The notes under the pieces: model-generated
Told to the model about the DNA's origin: nothing
What the model saw: the letters and a program-made list of their open reading frames with translations, nothing else
Databases searched by the model: none
NCBI RefSeq assembly: GCF_000761445.1
Contig: NZ_KN196470.1
Span: 2,046,861-2,110,860, forward strand
Length of the DNA: 64,000 bases
Direction of reading: 5' to 3'
Origin: Oleiagrimonas soli
GTDB taxonomy: Bacteria > Pseudomonadota > Gammaproteobacteria > Xanthomonadales > Rhodanobacteraceae
Shown here: positions 27,372 through 37,175 of the stretch, one piece after another
How positions within the stretch are numbered: position 1 is the stretch's first letter
Layout: each line of letters starts with the position of its first letter
Translations under genes and position numbers: made by a program

Positions 27372-28964
27372 ATGCAGATGGATTCATCCCGTACACGTGC
27401 CCGACTGGTTTCCGCCTTTGAGCAGGGCCACTGGTCGATGGTGGAGCACCGTGCCCGTCAGTTGCTCCCACATTACCCGGAGGATGCCGAGCTTCACTAT
27501 ATGGCTGGTATCGCTTTCCTGCAGCACCAACGCATGTCCGAGGCGCTGCAAGCACTGAGCAGAGCCGCCCAACTGGACCCGGCGCAGGCGGAATACGTCG
27601 CGCACCACGCCAAGGCGCTTGCGCTGCTACGCAGACTCGTCGAGGCATGTGAAGCAGCGGATCGCGCCATGCCCCTTGCTCAGCGAGACCCGTTCCTCCT
27701 GGACATGCTAGGCGTGATCTACATGCAAGCCAACGCCATCGAACCATCGGCGCAGGCCTTTCGACAGGCGGTAGCGCTACGACCGGACATCGCGCGCTTT
27801 CGCTTCAATCTCGGCTACGCACTGACTGCACTTGGCGACATCGAAGGTGCCGAGGCCGCACTGGAGGCATGCGTGCACAGGGAGCCTCGCTACTGGCGCG
27901 CACATCTGAGTCTGTCGATGCTCAAACGTCAGACGCCGGAAACCCAGCACATCGAACGCCTGAAAACCCTGCTAGAAGCACATACGAACGATCCCGGCGC
28001 GCAAACGTTCCTTCATCTAGCACTGGGCAAAGAATGTGAGGATCTGACTGACTACGACCGTGCGTTTGCCCACTACGCGCAGGGCAAGGCTGCGGCGCGC
28101 CGAACGCGCCCAGCCTCGACGGACCGTGACAAGAACATGTTCGATGCCCTGATTCGTGCATTTCCCGTTACGAATCCGATGCCCGAACCCGACGCGGGAC
28201 CACCCGCGGCCCCCATCTTCATCATCGGCATGCCGCGTACCGGTACGACGTTGCTGGACCGCATCATCTCCAGTCATCCCGATGTGCATTCCGTCGGCGA
28301 AACCCAGCATTTCGCGGCCGCGCTGCAACGCGCTTCCGGTAGTACTGTGGCGCTGCTGTCCACCACCGACATCGATGCGCAGACACGCAACGTCGACTGG
28401 ACAAGACTTGGCGAAGATTACATGGCAAGCGTCCACCCAGTGACGGCCGAACCACGCTTCACCGATAAGATGCCGCATAATTTTCTGTACGCCGGATTCA
28501 TCGCGCGCGCGCTGCCGCACGCACGCATCCTGTGCCTACGCCGCAATCCCCTCGACACCTGCCTGAGCAACTTCCGTCACCTGTTCGAGCTGGAATCCGG
28601 GTACTACGACTACTCGCTGGACCTGCTCGACACCGGTCGTTACTACATCCAATTCGATCGTTTGATGGCGCACTGGCACAAGGTGTTGCCCGGACGCATC
28701 CACGAAGTGTCCTACGACACACTGGTGGATAATCCCGAAACTGTTATCCGCGAAGCGCTTGCATTCTGCGACCTCCCCTGGGACGACGCATGCCTTCACT
28801 TCGAAAGCAACCATGCTCCGGTGAAGACACCAAAGGCCTGGCAGGTGCGCACACCGATCTTCAAGACCGCACGTGGCCAATGGAAGCACTACGAATCGCA
28901 CGTGCACGAACTACACGAACTGTTCGAACGCGAAGGCATCGCGACAGACATTCCGGGAATATGA
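27372..28964 (+). CDS. TPR-repeat sulfotransferase family protein
   Basis: A 530-residue protein. Residues about 10-250 form TPR repeats (ELHYMAGIAFLQHQRMSEAL; FRFNLGYALTALGDIEGAEA). The C-terminal sulfotransferase domain begins at about 280 with the PAPS-binding loop IFIIGMPRTGTTLLDRIISS, followed by HSVGETQHF and the 3'-phosphate region ILCLRRNPLDTCLSNFRHLF. PAPS-dependent sulfation of a protein, peptide or glycan is the expected chemistry; the acceptor is unknown. There is no signal peptide, so it is probably cytoplasmic. The ATG at 27378 is a near-equal alternative. A methyltransferase gene follows after 7 bp. Confidence 0.88.
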   Translation: MQMDSSRTRARLVSAFEQGHWSMVEHRARQLLPHYPEDAELHYMAGIAFLQHQRMSEALQALSRAAQLDPAQAEYVAHHAKALALLRRLVEACEAADRAMPLAQRDPFLLDMLGVIYMQANAIEPSAQAFRQAVALRPDIARFRFNLGYALTALGDIEGAEAALEACVHREPRYWRAHLSLSMLKRQTPETQHIERLKTLLEAHTNDPGAQTFLHLALGKECEDLTDYDRAFAHYAQGKAAARRTRPASTDRDKNMFDALIRAFPVTNPMPEPDAGPPAAPIFIIGMPRTGTTLLDRIISSHPDVHSVGETQHFAAALQRASGSTVALLSTTDIDAQTRNVDWTRLGEDYMASVHPVTAEPRFTDKMPHNFLYAGFIARALPHARILCLRRNPLDTCLSNFRHLFELESGYYDYSLDLLDTGRYYIQFDRLMAHWHKVLPGRIHEVSYDTLVDNPETVIREALAFCDLPWDDACLHFESNHAPVKTPKAWQVRTPIFKTARGQWKHYESHVHELHELFEREGIATDIPGI

Positions 28965-28971
28965 AACCACT

Positions 28972-29712
28972 GTGAACGTGCCAAGCCATCGTGGAAAATT
29001 GTCGCTCACCGAAACGAATCGCCGCTTCTACGAGCGTCTATGGAGCGAGGCTCAACTAGTCGAGCCGCAGCGGTTCAACACCTGGCCGCTGGTGTCCGAA
29101 CTGGCCGCCCGAGCGCGGCGCATGCTTGAGGTCGCGCCGGGTCTGCGACCGCGCCTGCCGCTGGATCGCGCGCAGTTCGTCGACATCAGCCGCGCGGCGA
29201 TGACGCGCTTCCGGAGCCGGGGCGCCGCGGCCTCGGTCGGCATCATTCATGCCCTGCCCTTCGCCGATGGCGCGTTCGATTTCGTGTGCAGTTTCGACAT
29301 CGTCGAACACGTCGACGATGACGAGACCGCCTTCGCCGAACTCGCGCGCGTCGCCGCGCCCGGTGCGGCCTTGCTGCTCTCGGTGCCGCTGCATGCGTCG
29401 GCGTGGACGCCGTTCGACGACTTTGTCGGCCATCGCCGCCGCTACGAGCCGAACGATCTGGCCGACAAGCTCGCCCGCCACGGCTTCGCCATCGAGCGCA
29501 GTGCGGTGTTCGGCATGCAGCCGAAATCCTCGCGCCTGCTCGACCTGGGCATGTGGTTTCTGACCCATCAGCGCGAGCGCGCGATGTGGTGGTACAACCG
29601 CGTATTCATGCCGCTCGGGCTGCGCATGCAGAAACCCTTGCAGTGGAAGCAGGGATTCCACGACGAGCCCGGCATCGACACGACGCTGCTGATCTGCCGC
29701 AAGCAGGGCTGA
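28972..29712 (+). CDS. SAM-dependent methyltransferase
   Basis: A 246-residue protein with a Methyltransf_11-like core: a degenerate motif I (RMLEVAPGLRPRLP), QFVDISRAAMTRFRSRG, and the strong ALPFADGAFDFVCSFDIVEH segment, then GHRRRYEPNDLADKL. The last is often seen in methyltransferases of polysaccharide or antibiotic pathways. The start is most likely GTG 28972 (28978 possible), seven bases after the sulfotransferase stop, so the two are probably co-translated. No in-frame ATG precedes the core. The acceptor is unknown; a joint sulfation/methylation pathway is inference. Confidence 0.75.
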   Translation: MNVPSHRGKLSLTETNRRFYERLWSEAQLVEPQRFNTWPLVSELAARARRMLEVAPGLRPRLPLDRAQFVDISRAAMTRFRSRGAAASVGIIHALPFADGAFDFVCSFDIVEHVDDDETAFAELARVAAPGAALLLSVPLHASAWTPFDDFVGHRRRYEPNDLADKLARHGFAIERSAVFGMQPKSSRLLDLGMWFLTHQRERAMWWYNRVFMPLGLRMQKPLQWKQGFHDEPGIDTTLLICRKQG

Positions 29713-29805
29713 AACTGCGCGTTCGCGCCGCATCCGCAAGGCTCGTGTGTTGACAGGCGTCGAGGCGACCGCGATGTTGTCGGCGTCCCCTCGCAAGCGA
29801 TCCGC

Positions 29806-32457
29806 ATGACCAAGTTTCTTCTCGCCGCCCTTCTGCTGGCATGCACGAGCATGCTGCCGACGACGCAGGCTACGGTTTCGACGCCTGCGGTCGAAAGCGG
29901 CCGGCACGTTCGACCGCTGATGACGCACTGGCGTTTCCGCTACACCGGCCATCCCGGCGATGCGCACACGCTGGCCGGCGCGGCGTTCGACGACCGCGGG
30001 TGGCAACGCGTGACGCTGCCGCACACCTGGAACCACTTCGGCGAATACACGACGCACCGCACCGCCGGCATCGACATGCGCCAGGGCGTGGGCTGGTATC
30101 GATTGCATCTGCCCGGCGCGCAGCTGCCGCCGGGCGCACGGCATTATCTGCAGTTCGATGCCGTCGGCAACGTCGCCGACGTGTGGGTCAACGGCCGTCA
30201 CGTCGGCCATCACGCCGGCGCCTTCTCGCGGTTCCGCATCGACGTGACCGGTCTTCTGCACCACCATGCCGACAACGTCATCGCCGTGCGCGCGGACAAC
30301 AGCAAACCCGCACCGGGCAGCCGCACCGAACATGTGATCCCGCTGAGCGGCGACTTCTTCATCCACGGCGGGCTGTACCGCGGCGTGTCATTGATCGGCG
30401 TCGGCGAGCAGCACGTCGACCTGATGGATTTCGGCGGGCCCGGCGTCTACCTGACCACGCCGGACGTCGACGACGCGCAGGCCACGTTGCGTGTGCGATC
30501 GCGCCTGCGCAACGACGCGAACCGGGCGCGGCAAGTCGACGTACGCGCCGTGGTTCGCGATGCTCAAGGCCGCATCGTGGCGAGCGCATCAGAAAGCGCC
30601 CGCCTGCCGGCGCAGGCGACCACGGTGCGCACGACCACGCTGACGCTACCGCACCCGCACCGCTGGGACGGTCGCCGCGATCCGTATCTGTACCGCGTGA
30701 CGCTCACCCTGAGCGAACACGGCCGGATACTCGACCGCGTCAGCCAGCCGCTCGGTGTGCGCACGATGCGCATCGACCCGGACCGCGGGTTCTTCCTCAA
30801 TGGCCGGCACCTCGCCCTGCACGGCGTGTCGCGACACCAGGACCGCATGGGCAAGGGCTGGGCGGTCAGCCGCGCCGACGAGGATCAGGACATGGCGCTG
30901 ATCGAGGACATCGGCGCGAACACGATCCGCATGGCGCACTACCAGCAATCGCCGCACTGGTTCCAACTGGCCGACCGCGCCGGCATGGTGGTGTGGGCCG
31001 AAGCGCCGCTGGTCAACGCCGTGTCGCTGAATGACTCGCCGGCCGATCCGGCGCTGATCGCCAACGCGCGCCAGCAGCTGACCGAACTGATTCGCCAGAA
31101 CATGAATCATCCGTCCGTCGCGGTGTGGGGCATCGGCAACGAGACCGACCTGCTGATGGCCACCGGCCAGCTCGGTGCGAAGGCCGACCCAGTGCCGGTG
31201 CTGCGCGACCTGCAGAAGCTGGCGCATCGACTCGACCCGACCCGGCCGACCACGCTGGCCGACTGCTGCGAGGAAGTCGCGCCGAAGAAAGTCTTGCCCG
31301 ACGTCACCGGCATCAGCGACGCCATCGGCTACAACCGCTACTTCGGCTGGTACTACGGTCAGGTCAGCGACCTCGGCCCCTACCTCGACACCATGCACGC
31401 GCGTCATCCCAGGCAGCCCATCGCGGTCAGCGAGCTGGGCGCCGGCGGCGCGGTGAGCCAGCACACTGACAACCCGCTCGGCGGCCCCATCGATACCGAA
31501 GGCCGTCCGCATCCGGAGGCATTCGAGACCTGGTGGCACGAAAAGACGTGGCCGCAAATCGCCCGCCGACCGTTCGTGTGGGCCGCGTGGGTGTGGAACA
31601 TGTTCGACTTCTCCTCGCCGATCCGGCACAGCGGCGACTCGACCGACATCAACGACAAGGGACTGGTGACCTTCGACCGCAAGATCCGGAAGGACGCCTT
31701 CTACTACTACCAGGCGCAGTGGTCGTCGCAGCCGGTCGTGCACATCACCCAGCATCGTTACGTGCATCGCGATTACGCCTTCGCTGATGTGCACGTCTTC
31801 GCCAATGCGCCGGCCGTCGACCTGCGCTTGAACGGTCGCGATCTCGGCACCGTGCCCTGCCGCAACAAAGTCTGCGTTCGCCGCAACGTGCAGCTGTCGC
31901 CGGGCGCGAATATGCTTCGCGCGTCCGCGCGCTTCGGCAATCGCACCGTGACCGACCGCGTGCGCTGGATCGCACCGGACGCGCGCGACGGGGTGGGTAT
32001 CAACGTCGGCGACCTGGCGGGTTTCGTCGACGGCCAGGGTTTCCGCTACGGTTCGGACGATGCGTTCATCGGCGGCACGCCGCATCGCTTCTCCGACAAG
32101 CAGCAAAAACGCTCGCACGGCGACGCACCGGTGGCGATGCGCGCGGGCTATCGCGAAGGACGCTTCGGCTACGCGATCCCGCTGCCGAACGGCCTCTGGC
32201 GCGTGACGCTGACCTTCGTCGATCCAGGCACCGGCAAGCATGCGCCGCGATCCTTCGACGTGCGCGCCGACGGCCACACGTTGCTGTCCGCCTTCGAGCC
32301 CGCGCGCGCCGCGGGCGGTACGCTGCGCAGCGTCACGCGCAGCTTCGTGGTGCGCTCGTCCCACGGTCGTCTGCATCTGCAATTCGTGCCGCGCACGGGA
32401 CCGGCCGTGCTTTCCGGCATCCGTATCCGCCCCGTGCATTCGCCTCGCCGAACATGA
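29806..32457 (+). CDS. Secreted GH2 glycosidase with C-terminal malectin domain
   Basis: An 883-residue exported enzyme. The signal peptide spans about 1-22; LLLAC could be a lipobox with Cys 13. The GH2 sugar-binding domain (VGWYRLHLPG, FDAVGNVADVWVNGRHVGHH) comes first, then the Ig-like sandwich, then the TIM barrel. Acid/base E446 lies in WGIGNETD and the likely nucleophile is E543 in AVSELGAGG. After an Ig-like domain, a malectin-like domain occupies about 725-880. The family covers beta-galactosidases, glucuronidases and mannosidases; the substrate is not readable. The next gene, on the same strand, is an organic-acid-type transporter 250 bp away. Confidence 0.9.
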   Translation: MTKFLLAALLLACTSMLPTTQATVSTPAVESGRHVRPLMTHWRFRYTGHPGDAHTLAGAAFDDRGWQRVTLPHTWNHFGEYTTHRTAGIDMRQGVGWYRLHLPGAQLPPGARHYLQFDAVGNVADVWVNGRHVGHHAGAFSRFRIDVTGLLHHHADNVIAVRADNSKPAPGSRTEHVIPLSGDFFIHGGLYRGVSLIGVGEQHVDLMDFGGPGVYLTTPDVDDAQATLRVRSRLRNDANRARQVDVRAVVRDAQGRIVASASESARLPAQATTVRTTTLTLPHPHRWDGRRDPYLYRVTLTLSEHGRILDRVSQPLGVRTMRIDPDRGFFLNGRHLALHGVSRHQDRMGKGWAVSRADEDQDMALIEDIGANTIRMAHYQQSPHWFQLADRAGMVVWAEAPLVNAVSLNDSPADPALIANARQQLTELIRQNMNHPSVAVWGIGNETDLLMATGQLGAKADPVPVLRDLQKLAHRLDPTRPTTLADCCEEVAPKKVLPDVTGISDAIGYNRYFGWYYGQVSDLGPYLDTMHARHPRQPIAVSELGAGGAVSQHTDNPLGGPIDTEGRPHPEAFETWWHEKTWPQIARRPFVWAAWVWNMFDFSSPIRHSGDSTDINDKGLVTFDRKIRKDAFYYYQAQWSSQPVVHITQHRYVHRDYAFADVHVFANAPAVDLRLNGRDLGTVPCRNKVCVRRNVQLSPGANMLRASARFGNRTVTDRVRWIAPDARDGVGINVGDLAGFVDGQGFRYGSDDAFIGGTPHRFSDKQQKRSHGDAPVAMRAGYREGRFGYAIPLPNGLWRVTLTFVDPGTGKHAPRSFDVRADGHTLLSAFEPARAAGGTLRSVTRSFVVRSSHGRLHLQFVPRTGPAVLSGIRIRPVHSPRRT

Positions 32458-32711
32458 AAGCGCGGCGGCGACCTCATGCCGTTTTCTCATTCGCACCGAA
32501 GACAGGTCTGCGCATGTCATGGGCGTACGCCATTCGACGCCATGCCCATGGCAAAGCGGCTCCCACGCATCGACACCGACACCCGCCCCACGTCGACTAG
32601 GCCAGTCCCGCGCCATCGCGTCCGGGCTTCGCTATGCTGGCCGGAACATTTCCAGGGGACATCCGGCATGCACACGACACCGAACCGGTTCCATCCACGG
32701 GTCCGCTGCGC

Positions 32712-34034
32712 ATGAGCGCGAACATGGACGCCGCTTCCGTGCCTGCACACCGGTTGCGCCGACAGGACGTGAAGACGCTGGTGCTGTCCGCGCTGGGCGG
32801 CGCGCTGGAGTTCTACGACTTCGTCATCTTCGTGTTCCTGGCCGGCGCCATCGGTCAACTGTTCTTTCCGCCGGAAACCGCCGAATGGCTGCGCACGCTG
32901 CAGACCTTCGGTCTGTTCGCCGCCGGCTATCTGGCGCGGCCGCTGGGCGGCATCGTCATGGCGCACTTCGGCGACCGCCACGGCCGCAAGCGCATGTTCA
33001 CCCTGAGCGTCTTCCTGATGGCGCTGCCGACACTGGTGATCGGCCTGCTGCCGACCTACGCCGCGATCGGCTACGCCGCGCCGCTGCTCCTGCTGCTGAT
33101 GCGCGTGCTGCAGGGCGCGGCGGTCGGCGGCGAAGTGCCCGGCGCATGGGTGTTCGTGTCCGAACACGTGCCGGCACGCCGGGTGGGCCTGGCCTGCGGC
33201 GTGCTGACCGCCGGCCTGACCGCCGGCATTCTGCTCGGCTCGCTGATCGCCGACGCCGTGCACAGCATCTTCGACGCCGACGCCGTGCTGCGCTGGGCGT
33301 GGCGCATTCCGTTTCTGATCGGTGGCGTGTTCGGCTTTCTGGCGGTGATCCTGCGCCGCTATCTGGCGGAGACGCCGGTATTCCGCGCCATGCGCGAGCG
33401 CCGCGAACTGGAACAGGGCATGCCGCTGGGTGTCGTGCTGCGCCGCCACCGGCTGGCGGTGATCCAGTCGATGCTGCTGACCTGGATGCTCACCGCCGCC
33501 ATCGTCGTGGTGATCCTGATGCTGCCCGCGCTGATGCCCAAGTTGTTCGACATCGACACGATGACCGCGCTGCGCGCCAACACCGCGGCAACACTGGCTC
33601 TCACGATCGGCTGCGTGTTGACCGGCCTGTCCACCGACCGCTTCGGCCTGCGCGTCACGCTCGGCGTCGGCGCGACCGGCCTGGCGGCCACGACCTATCT
33701 GCTGTTCGCCGGCCTCGCTGCCAACACGCCCCATGTCGCCGCCCTCTACGCGTTGACCGGCCTGTTCGTCGGCATGGTGGCGACCGTGCCCGTGGCCCTG
33801 GTGCGCAGCTTCCCGCCCGCGGTCCGCTTCTCCGGCATCTCCTTCGCCTACAACGTGGCCTACGCCCTGTTCGGCGGCCTCACCCCGCTGGTCATCTCGC
33901 TGTGGCTCCGAAGTGAGCGCATGGCGCCGGCGCACTACGTCACCGCGCTGTGTGTGCTGGGGCTGGCATTCGCGATCTTCGGGCTGCCTGACAAGAAATC
34001 AGACAACGCCCGGATTTCGGCACCCGAGGGCTGA
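32712..34034 (+). CDS. MFS transporter, metabolite:H+ symporter type
   Basis: A 440-residue 12-span membrane protein. GALEFYDFVIFVFLAGAIGQ at the first helix and LARPLGGIVMAHFGDRHGRK (loop 2-3 motif of the superfamily) place it with the MHS family (KgtP, ShiA, ProP type). A second signature is RVLQGAAVGGEVPGAWVFVSEH. Likely substrates are organic acids, shikimate-like compounds or betaine; the sequence does not decide. The ATG at 32712 is chosen because it starts shortly before helix 1; the longer frame from 32634 adds an implausible N terminus. Confidence 0.88.
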   Translation: MSANMDAASVPAHRLRRQDVKTLVLSALGGALEFYDFVIFVFLAGAIGQLFFPPETAEWLRTLQTFGLFAAGYLARPLGGIVMAHFGDRHGRKRMFTLSVFLMALPTLVIGLLPTYAAIGYAAPLLLLLMRVLQGAAVGGEVPGAWVFVSEHVPARRVGLACGVLTAGLTAGILLGSLIADAVHSIFDADAVLRWAWRIPFLIGGVFGFLAVILRRYLAETPVFRAMRERRELEQGMPLGVVLRRHRLAVIQSMLLTWMLTAAIVVVILMLPALMPKLFDIDTMTALRANTAATLALTIGCVLTGLSTDRFGLRVTLGVGATGLAATTYLLFAGLAANTPHVAALYALTGLFVGMVATVPVALVRSFPPAVRFSGISFAYNVAYALFGGLTPLVISLWLRSERMAPAHYVTALCVLGLAFAIFGLPDKKSDNARISAPEG

Positions 34035-34080
34035 GTTTCCGGACAGCGCGCCACCGTCGCCCGTCACGAGCAGTCGACGG

Positions 34081-35220
34081 TCAGTCCAGCGGCCAGGGAA
34101 GCTGCGACGACATGCGTTCGTCCTCGGCGACGTCCTCGGCCTGCACATCCCCGGACATCGGCGCCGACGCGACCGCACGACTCTCCCGCCACCACGCCTG
34201 CGCCGGTCGCCGTTCGGACGGCTCGACGGCCTCGCCCAGCCTGGGCAGCAACAGATGGGTGTGCGCGGGATCGGCCTGTTCCAGCAGCGTCTCGACTGGC
34301 TGATCCCAATCGTGCGTGGACAGGGCGAACGTGCCCCAGTGCACCGGCATCAACACGCCGCCGCCGAGCATGCGGTGCGCCTTCAACGCGTTCTCCGGAC
34401 CGAGATGGATGTCGCCCCAGGATGGATGGAACGCGCCCACTTCCAGCATCGTCAGATCGAACGGACCGAGGCGGTCGCGGATGGTCTCGTATTCGGTGGT
34501 CAGGCCCGTGTCGCCGCTGAAGAACACGCGATGCCGCTCGCCTTCGATCACCATCGACGACCACAGCGTCATGTTGCGATCCTTGAGACCACGCCCGGAG
34601 AAATGCTGCGACGGCGCGGCGGTCACGCTGAGCCCGGTACCTGGCAGTCGGTGTCGCTGCCACCAGACCAGTTCCGTGATGCGCTCGGGCGCGATGCCCC
34701 AGGCTTCCAGATGCGCGCCGACGCCGAGCGAAGTGATGAACGGCACGTCCGATTTCGCCAGCGCGCGGATGGTGGGATAGTCCAAGTGATCGTAATGATC
34801 GTGCGAAATGACCACGGCGTCGACGCTAGGGATCTGCCGCAGACTCACCGGCACCGGCTGGAAGCGCTTGGGTCCGATCAGTCGGAACGGCGAAGCACGC
34901 TGTCCCCACACCGGATCGGTCAGCACGCGATAGCCGTCGATCTCGATCAGCGCGGTGGAATGACCCAGCCAAGTCACGCGCAGACCGCTGGCGGCGCGGC
35001 GCGTCCAGGTCGTGCGTGGATCCAGCGACCGCAGCGGTTGCGGCGGACGACGCCCATCGTCGGCGCACAGGAACTCGCGCAACGTCGGTCGTTCGGCGTT
35101 CGGATCGCGCAGGTCCGGCAGCACCGGATGCACATTGCGGAGCCGTTCGCCGTCCCACAGAGGAAGATCGCGCAGGCGCTCCAGGCGCTCGCCCTTGGAC
35201 TGACTACCGAACGTTCGCAC
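34081..35220 (-). CDS. NAPE-PLD-like metallo-beta-lactamase-fold hydrolase
   Basis: A 379-residue protein. VTWLGHSTALIEIDGYRVLT and the zinc motif ISHDHYDHLDY (HxHxDH at about 140-145) mark the MBL fold; FFSGDTG and LMPVHWGTF supply further metal-site residues. The long N-terminal segment and domain order resemble bacterial NAPE-hydrolysing phospholipase D homologs. The substrate, probably a phospholipid or its derivative, is inferred. The GTG at 35220 with GGAG 7 nt upstream is preferred; a TTG at 35274 would add 18 residues without an SD. No signal peptide is seen. Confidence 0.85.
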   Translation of the reverse strand: MRTFGSQSKGERLERLRDLPLWDGERLRNVHPVLPDLRDPNAERPTLREFLCADDGRRPPQPLRSLDPRTTWTRRAASGLRVTWLGHSTALIEIDGYRVLTDPVWGQRASPFRLIGPKRFQPVPVSLRQIPSVDAVVISHDHYDHLDYPTIRALAKSDVPFITSLGVGAHLEAWGIAPERITELVWWQRHRLPGTGLSVTAAPSQHFSGRGLKDRNMTLWSSMVIEGERHRVFFSGDTGLTTEYETIRDRLGPFDLTMLEVGAFHPSWGDIHLGPENALKAHRMLGGGVLMPVHWGTFALSTHDWDQPVETLLEQADPAHTHLLLPRLGEAVEPSERRPAQAWWRESRAVASAPMSGDVQAEDVAEDERMSSQLPWPLD

Positions 35221-35409
35221 AGCCGAACTCCACTTCCGAAAAGATCGATCTGGGCGCGGATGGCGCGTTTGCAAGACACGATGTCTGCGTCTTGGAGAAA
35301 ACGCCTCCTTTCAACTGTTGCGCCACTGGGAATCAGATCACCAAATGCCCGCCGACTTCGCTCCTATGCTGAAATCGCTCCAATGAAGGAGCGGACATGG
35401 AGTCTGAAG

Positions 35410-35712
35410 ATGGATATTCGCACTGCTCTTGTTCTGACCGGCGTCGCCCTGGTGGCCGGCCTGGCGGCCTCTCCGGCCCGCGCGCTGCCGAACTGCGACA
35501 CCTGTATGCCTGCCTACGAAAACTGCGTGGCTTCCGGCGCGACCGACTGCGACACCCAGTACCGCGTTTGTCTACGTTACTGCCCATCCGTGCATTCCGA
35601 CAGCACCGCAATGGATCGCGGGTACGCGGCCGACAAGCCGCGTCTGGCACAGATGCATGCACGCATCGTGCAGACCCACGGCTACGTCGCCGAACGCCTG
35701 GCGGCTCGCTGA
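35410..35712 (+). CDS. Small Cys-rich secreted protein
   Basis: A 100-residue precursor. The signal peptide spans about 1-25 (MDIRTALVLTGVALVAGLAA, cleavage near ARA). The mature part starts LPNCDTC and holds six cysteines (CDTC, ENC, TDC, RVC, RYC) within 30 residues, then a charged helical tail (QMHARIVQTHGYVAERLAAR). The ATG has GGAG 7 nt upstream; an in-frame ATG at 35383 lacks one. The family is not recognised. It diverges from the MBL-fold gene and converges with the YcaQ-like gene. Confidence 0.7.
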   Translation: MDIRTALVLTGVALVAGLAASPARALPNCDTCMPAYENCVASGATDCDTQYRVCLRYCPSVHSDSTAMDRGYAADKPRLAQMHARIVQTHGYVAERLAAR

Positions 35713-35764
35713 CCCATCGCTTCACGTGGTAACCGACGGCGCAGTCGCTCCACGACTGCGCCGT

Positions 35765-36994
35765 TCACGATGTGCGCAAGCGCTTCACAAGCATCCTGCC
35801 GGCTTCGACCGGCTCGCACGAAGCGAGTTCCACGCGCGGCGTCCCATGCCATTGCGCGCAGTCCAGCAAGGCTCGCGCCATGCCCTGCAGTTGCGCGTCG
35901 GTCGGCTTGATTGCGCAGGACTCCAGATGCATCGAGCGCACCTCGAACACGCCCTCGCGCCGATGCGCCTTGGCGTCGACGCGGGCGACGAGTCGCCCAC
36001 GATGCAGCAACGGCAGCACGAAGTAGCCGTAGCGCCGCTTGTGCGATGGCGTGTAGCACTCCAACGCATAGTCGAAGTCGAACAGCTCGCGCGCGCGAGC
36101 GCGATCCCACACCACCGGATCGAACGGCGAAAGCAGCGTGCTGTGCGTGGCACGCAGCCGGCCGCCGGTCGCGCGTGAAAGCAGCGCTTCGTGATCGCGA
36201 TGCACCAGCGCCGGCTCGTCCCATCCGCGCACCGCGACCGGCAGCACGCGCTGCTGCTCCAGGAGCGTCTGCAGCACGGCGTCCGGCACCGCGCCCTGGC
36301 GATGGTAGTCGCCGACCCAGCCCGATCGGGCGACGCCCAGCGCGCGTATGGCATCTTCGGCCAAGCGCAGACGCAGGGCGTCCCGCGTCCAGCTCTCCTG
36401 CGTTGAGACCGGCATGCGCGAAAGCACCCGTTCGGCCAGGTCGTAGACACGCTGGAAGCGCTCGCGTCGCGACACCATGACCTCGCCAAGTGCGAACAGC
36501 GCCTCGATACCCTTTTTCTCCGCGCTCCATTCCCACCAGCCCGATGTCCGTGGCTGGTTGGAGGCCAGATCGCCGGCACGCAGCGGACCTTCTGTGCGCA
36601 CCTGCGCCAGTAGTTTGCGCAGCAAGGGGCCTTGCTCCCGGTGCATGCGCTGTGCGTTTCTGAAGGCCCAGTGCCGCGTGCGGAGAGTTCGCGCCGCCTG
36701 GTGCAGCGGAAAATCATCGGCCGGCGCGAAACAGGCTTCATGAGCCCAGCACTCGAAGATGCGGCCATCCGCCAGGGCTTCCTCCAGCCATGCCTGCGGA
36801 TACGCACCGAGCCGCGAGAACAGCACCAGGTACGGACTGCGAGCGACCACGTGGATGCTGTCGATCTGCAGCAGCAGCATGCGCTGGATCGCCGCCACGA
36901 CATCGGCCGGCCGGGCGCGCCGGGGCGGCGGGCGCAGCACCCCCTGCGCGGCAAGATGCAGGGCACGAGCCTGTGTCAGGGTCAGATCCCGCAT
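35765..36994 (-). CDS. YcaQ/AlkX-type winged-helix DNA glycosylase
   Basis: A 409-residue protein of the HTH_42 (AlkZ/YcaQ) family: tandem winged helices with a beta-barrel. The catalytic loop QID (43-45, in LLLQIDSIHV) matches the Q-x-D motif I recall for the AlkX/YcaQ branch, which opens interstrand crosslinks, rather than Q-x-Q of AlkZ. SPYLVLFSRLGAY and LLSPFDPVVWDRARARELF are other family blocks. The ATG at 36994 with GGAG 6 nt upstream is preferred over the first codon of the frame. It probably repairs alkylated or crosslinked DNA and may act with the photolyases and UvrA2 elsewhere in this window. Confidence 0.87.
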   Translation of the reverse strand: MRDLTLTQARALHLAAQGVLRPPPRRARPADVVAAIQRMLLLQIDSIHVVARSPYLVLFSRLGAYPQAWLEEALADGRIFECWAHEACFAPADDFPLHQAARTLRTRHWAFRNAQRMHREQGPLLRKLLAQVRTEGPLRAGDLASNQPRTSGWWEWSAEKKGIEALFALGEVMVSRRERFQRVYDLAERVLSRMPVSTQESWTRDALRLRLAEDAIRALGVARSGWVGDYHRQGAVPDAVLQTLLEQQRVLPVAVRGWDEPALVHRDHEALLSRATGGRLRATHSTLLSPFDPVVWDRARARELFDFDYALECYTPSHKRRYGYFVLPLLHRGRLVARVDAKAHRREGVFEVRSMHLESCAIKPTDAQLQGMARALLDCAQWHGTPRVELASCEPVEAGRMLVKRLRTS

Positions 36995-37175
36995 GCGGCT
37001 CTCCGCGGAAGACAGCAAGGCACAGCGTGCGCGTTACGCATGTGCGCGGGAACGCATGAATGCATGTTCGTCGTTTCCTGCAAGGGAAGGTTTGCAATAT
37101 AGTCGAGCGCCACGAACGACACAGCCCGCCATCCTAGATCGCGCGCTGAACCGCTCCCCCCGCTCACGAATCGCC

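Noticed and set aside
33913-35712. A 599-codon plus-strand frame
   Set aside because: Mostly antisense of the metallo-hydrolase gene. Only its last 100 codons, with their own start and signal peptide, were kept as a gene.
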